From Planctomycetota bacterium (lineage in GTDB: Bacteria; Planctomycetota; B129-G9): a DNA stretch of 6,611 bases. Made by a program: the position numbers and the translations under genes. Location of the stretch: assembly GCA_030622295.1 (NCBI GenBank), contig JAUXGI010000062.1, forward strand, positions 1-6,611. Direction: 5' to 3'. How positions within the stretch are numbered: the stretch's first letter is position 1; the number at the start of each line of letters is the position of its first letter. The notes below the pieces were generated by a model. It did not search any database and was not told the DNA's origin. It worked only from the letters and a program-made list of their open reading frames with translations. Positions 5,769 through 6,611 of the stretch are shown here, in pieces.

Positions 5769-6611
5769 ATGCGGATAAGTCATATCAAACTTGAGAACTG
5801 GAGGAACTTTCGCTCAGTTGATGTGGACTTGCCGTTCCGTGTGTTCCTTATTGGCCCGAATGCATCAGGCAAATCAAATTTTCTTGACGCCATCCGCTTC
5901 TTGAGAGACATTGCATCTGCAGGCGGCGGGTTTCAGCATGCCGTGGCACTGCGCGGAGGGGTTTCAAAGATAAGGTGTCTCGCAGCACGACAGAATCCAC
6001 ACATAACCGTAGAAGTCAGGCTTTCCAATGGGGATAAGAGTGATAATGATTGGACTTATTCCGTTTCATTCAGTCAGGACAACAATAGACGTCCTGTCCT
6101 GAAGTCGGAGAGGGTGGCTAGAGGCGACCACCTCATGCTGGAACGTCCGGATGAACAGGACAAACAAGATGCCGAGCGGGAGTCACAAACATCATTGGAA
6201 CAAATTACCGCAAATCTTGAGTTTCGCGAAATCGCCAAATTTTTCGGTACGATTCAGTATTTACACCTTGTTCCACAAATAATTCGCAACCCGGAAGGTT
6301 ATTCAACACCTTCACCCACTGATGCTCCTTATGGCAGGGATTTTCTTGCAAGGATTGCCGGTACGACGCCACAGACTCGCGATTCAAGATTAAACAAGAT
6401 TCGTCAGGCGTTAAAGATTGCGGTACCGCAATTTTCGGAGCTGAAGGTTGACCCGGACGCACGCGGAGTACCTCACTTGGCTGCTTACTACGAACACTGG
6501 CGACACCATGACGCAAAACAACTGGAAGACCAATTTTCTGATGGTACGATTCGTTTGATTGGGTTGCTATGGTCGCTGCTCGACGGGGAAGGACCGCTTC
6601 TGCTTGAGGAA
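5769..6611 (+). CDS. AAA/ABC-type P-loop ATPase, 3'-truncated by window edge
   Basis: This open frame of 281 codons runs off the window and encodes the N-terminal part of an AAA_21/SMC-like ATPase of the RecF/OLD-type group. It opens with the RecF-like strand MRISHIKLENWRNF. Walker A is GPNASGKS (29-36). A long middle section holds the family's insertion, including an acidic stretch near residues 124-138. The ABC-type signature SDGT is at 257-260, and the fragment ends in PLLLEE (276-281), the Walker B strand with its catalytic acid. About 100 or more residues holding the D-loop and switch histidine should follow. TGGGGTG (5755-5761) is a plausible but weak ribosome binding site. The gene has its own promoter and lower GC than its neighbours, suggesting separate origin. 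Such ATPases occur in many two-gene defence or unknown modules, often beside a TOPRIM-like or DUF4276 gene. The partner is not visible, so the role is unproven. Confidence 0.87.
   Translation, partial: MRISHIKLENWRNFRSVDVDLPFRVFLIGPNASGKSNFLDAIRFLRDIASAGGGFQHAVALRGGVSKIRCLAARQNPHITVEVRLSNGDKSDNDWTYSVSFSQDNNRRPVLKSERVARGDHLMLERPDEQDKQDAERESQTSLEQITANLEFREIAKFFGTIQYLHLVPQIIRNPEGYSTPSPTDAPYGRDFLARIAGTTPQTRDSRLNKIRQALKIAVPQFSELKVDPDARGVPHLAAYYEHWRHHDAKQLEDQFSDGTIRLIGLLWSLLDGEGPLLLEE

Noticed and set aside
5571..5783. Minus-strand open frame across the flavoprotein-ATPase spacer
   Set aside because: It overlaps a conserved gene end and a good plus-strand promoter, and the Arg/Cys-rich product shows no recognisable feature.
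6205..6516. Minus-strand open frame inside the ATPase gene
   Set aside because: The plus strand is continuously open here with an ATPase signature and Walker B immediately after; the antisense product has no motif.

Overview
This is a bacterial-type (possibly archaeal) chromosomal segment of moderately high GC. Hand counts of single 60-base rows gave about 55-60% GC in the first 5.6 kb and 40-55% in the last 0.85 kb. ATA (Ile) and AGG (Arg) codons are fairly common in the GC-rich part, so this is probably not a classic high-GC actinobacterium or pseudomonad. I cannot name the lineage. All supported genes lie on the + strand. Both ends cut through genes.

Region 1 (1-2195) is histidine catabolism. 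It holds imidazolonepropionase (hutI, 5' end missing) and a single-domain glutamate formimidoyltransferase (ftcD). These are consecutive steps: imidazolonepropionate to N-formiminoglutamate, then transfer of the formimino group to tetrahydrofolate with release of glutamate. HutH and HutU are not in the window and may lie upstream.

Region 2 (2276-5665) encodes a probable three-subunit iron-sulfur flavoprotein dehydrogenase of the HcnABC / heteromeric sarcosine oxidase / dye-linked proline dehydrogenase type. The parts are a small [2Fe-2S] subunit, a 631-residue alpha subunit and a DAO-family beta subunit. The alpha subunit joins an FAD/NAD(P) oxidoreductase, a 2x[4Fe-4S] ferredoxin module, an unassigned segment and a BFD-like [2Fe-2S] module. 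Alpha and beta overlap by 17 bp, with a good ribosome binding site for beta inside alpha. The substrate is probably an amino acid, N-methylated amino acid or opine, which fits the glutamate- and folate-linked neighbours, but the sequence does not fix it.

Region 3 (5666-6611) differs in style and composition. A 103-bp spacer carries a good sigma70-like promoter, with an inverted repeat over its -35 box and three CATGCAG copies around it. It precedes a lower-GC gene for an AAA/ABC-type P-loop ATPase, which the window edge cuts exactly at Walker B. This ATPase is the most likely entry to an accessory, possibly defence-related, module continuing to the right. The window alone cannot prove that.
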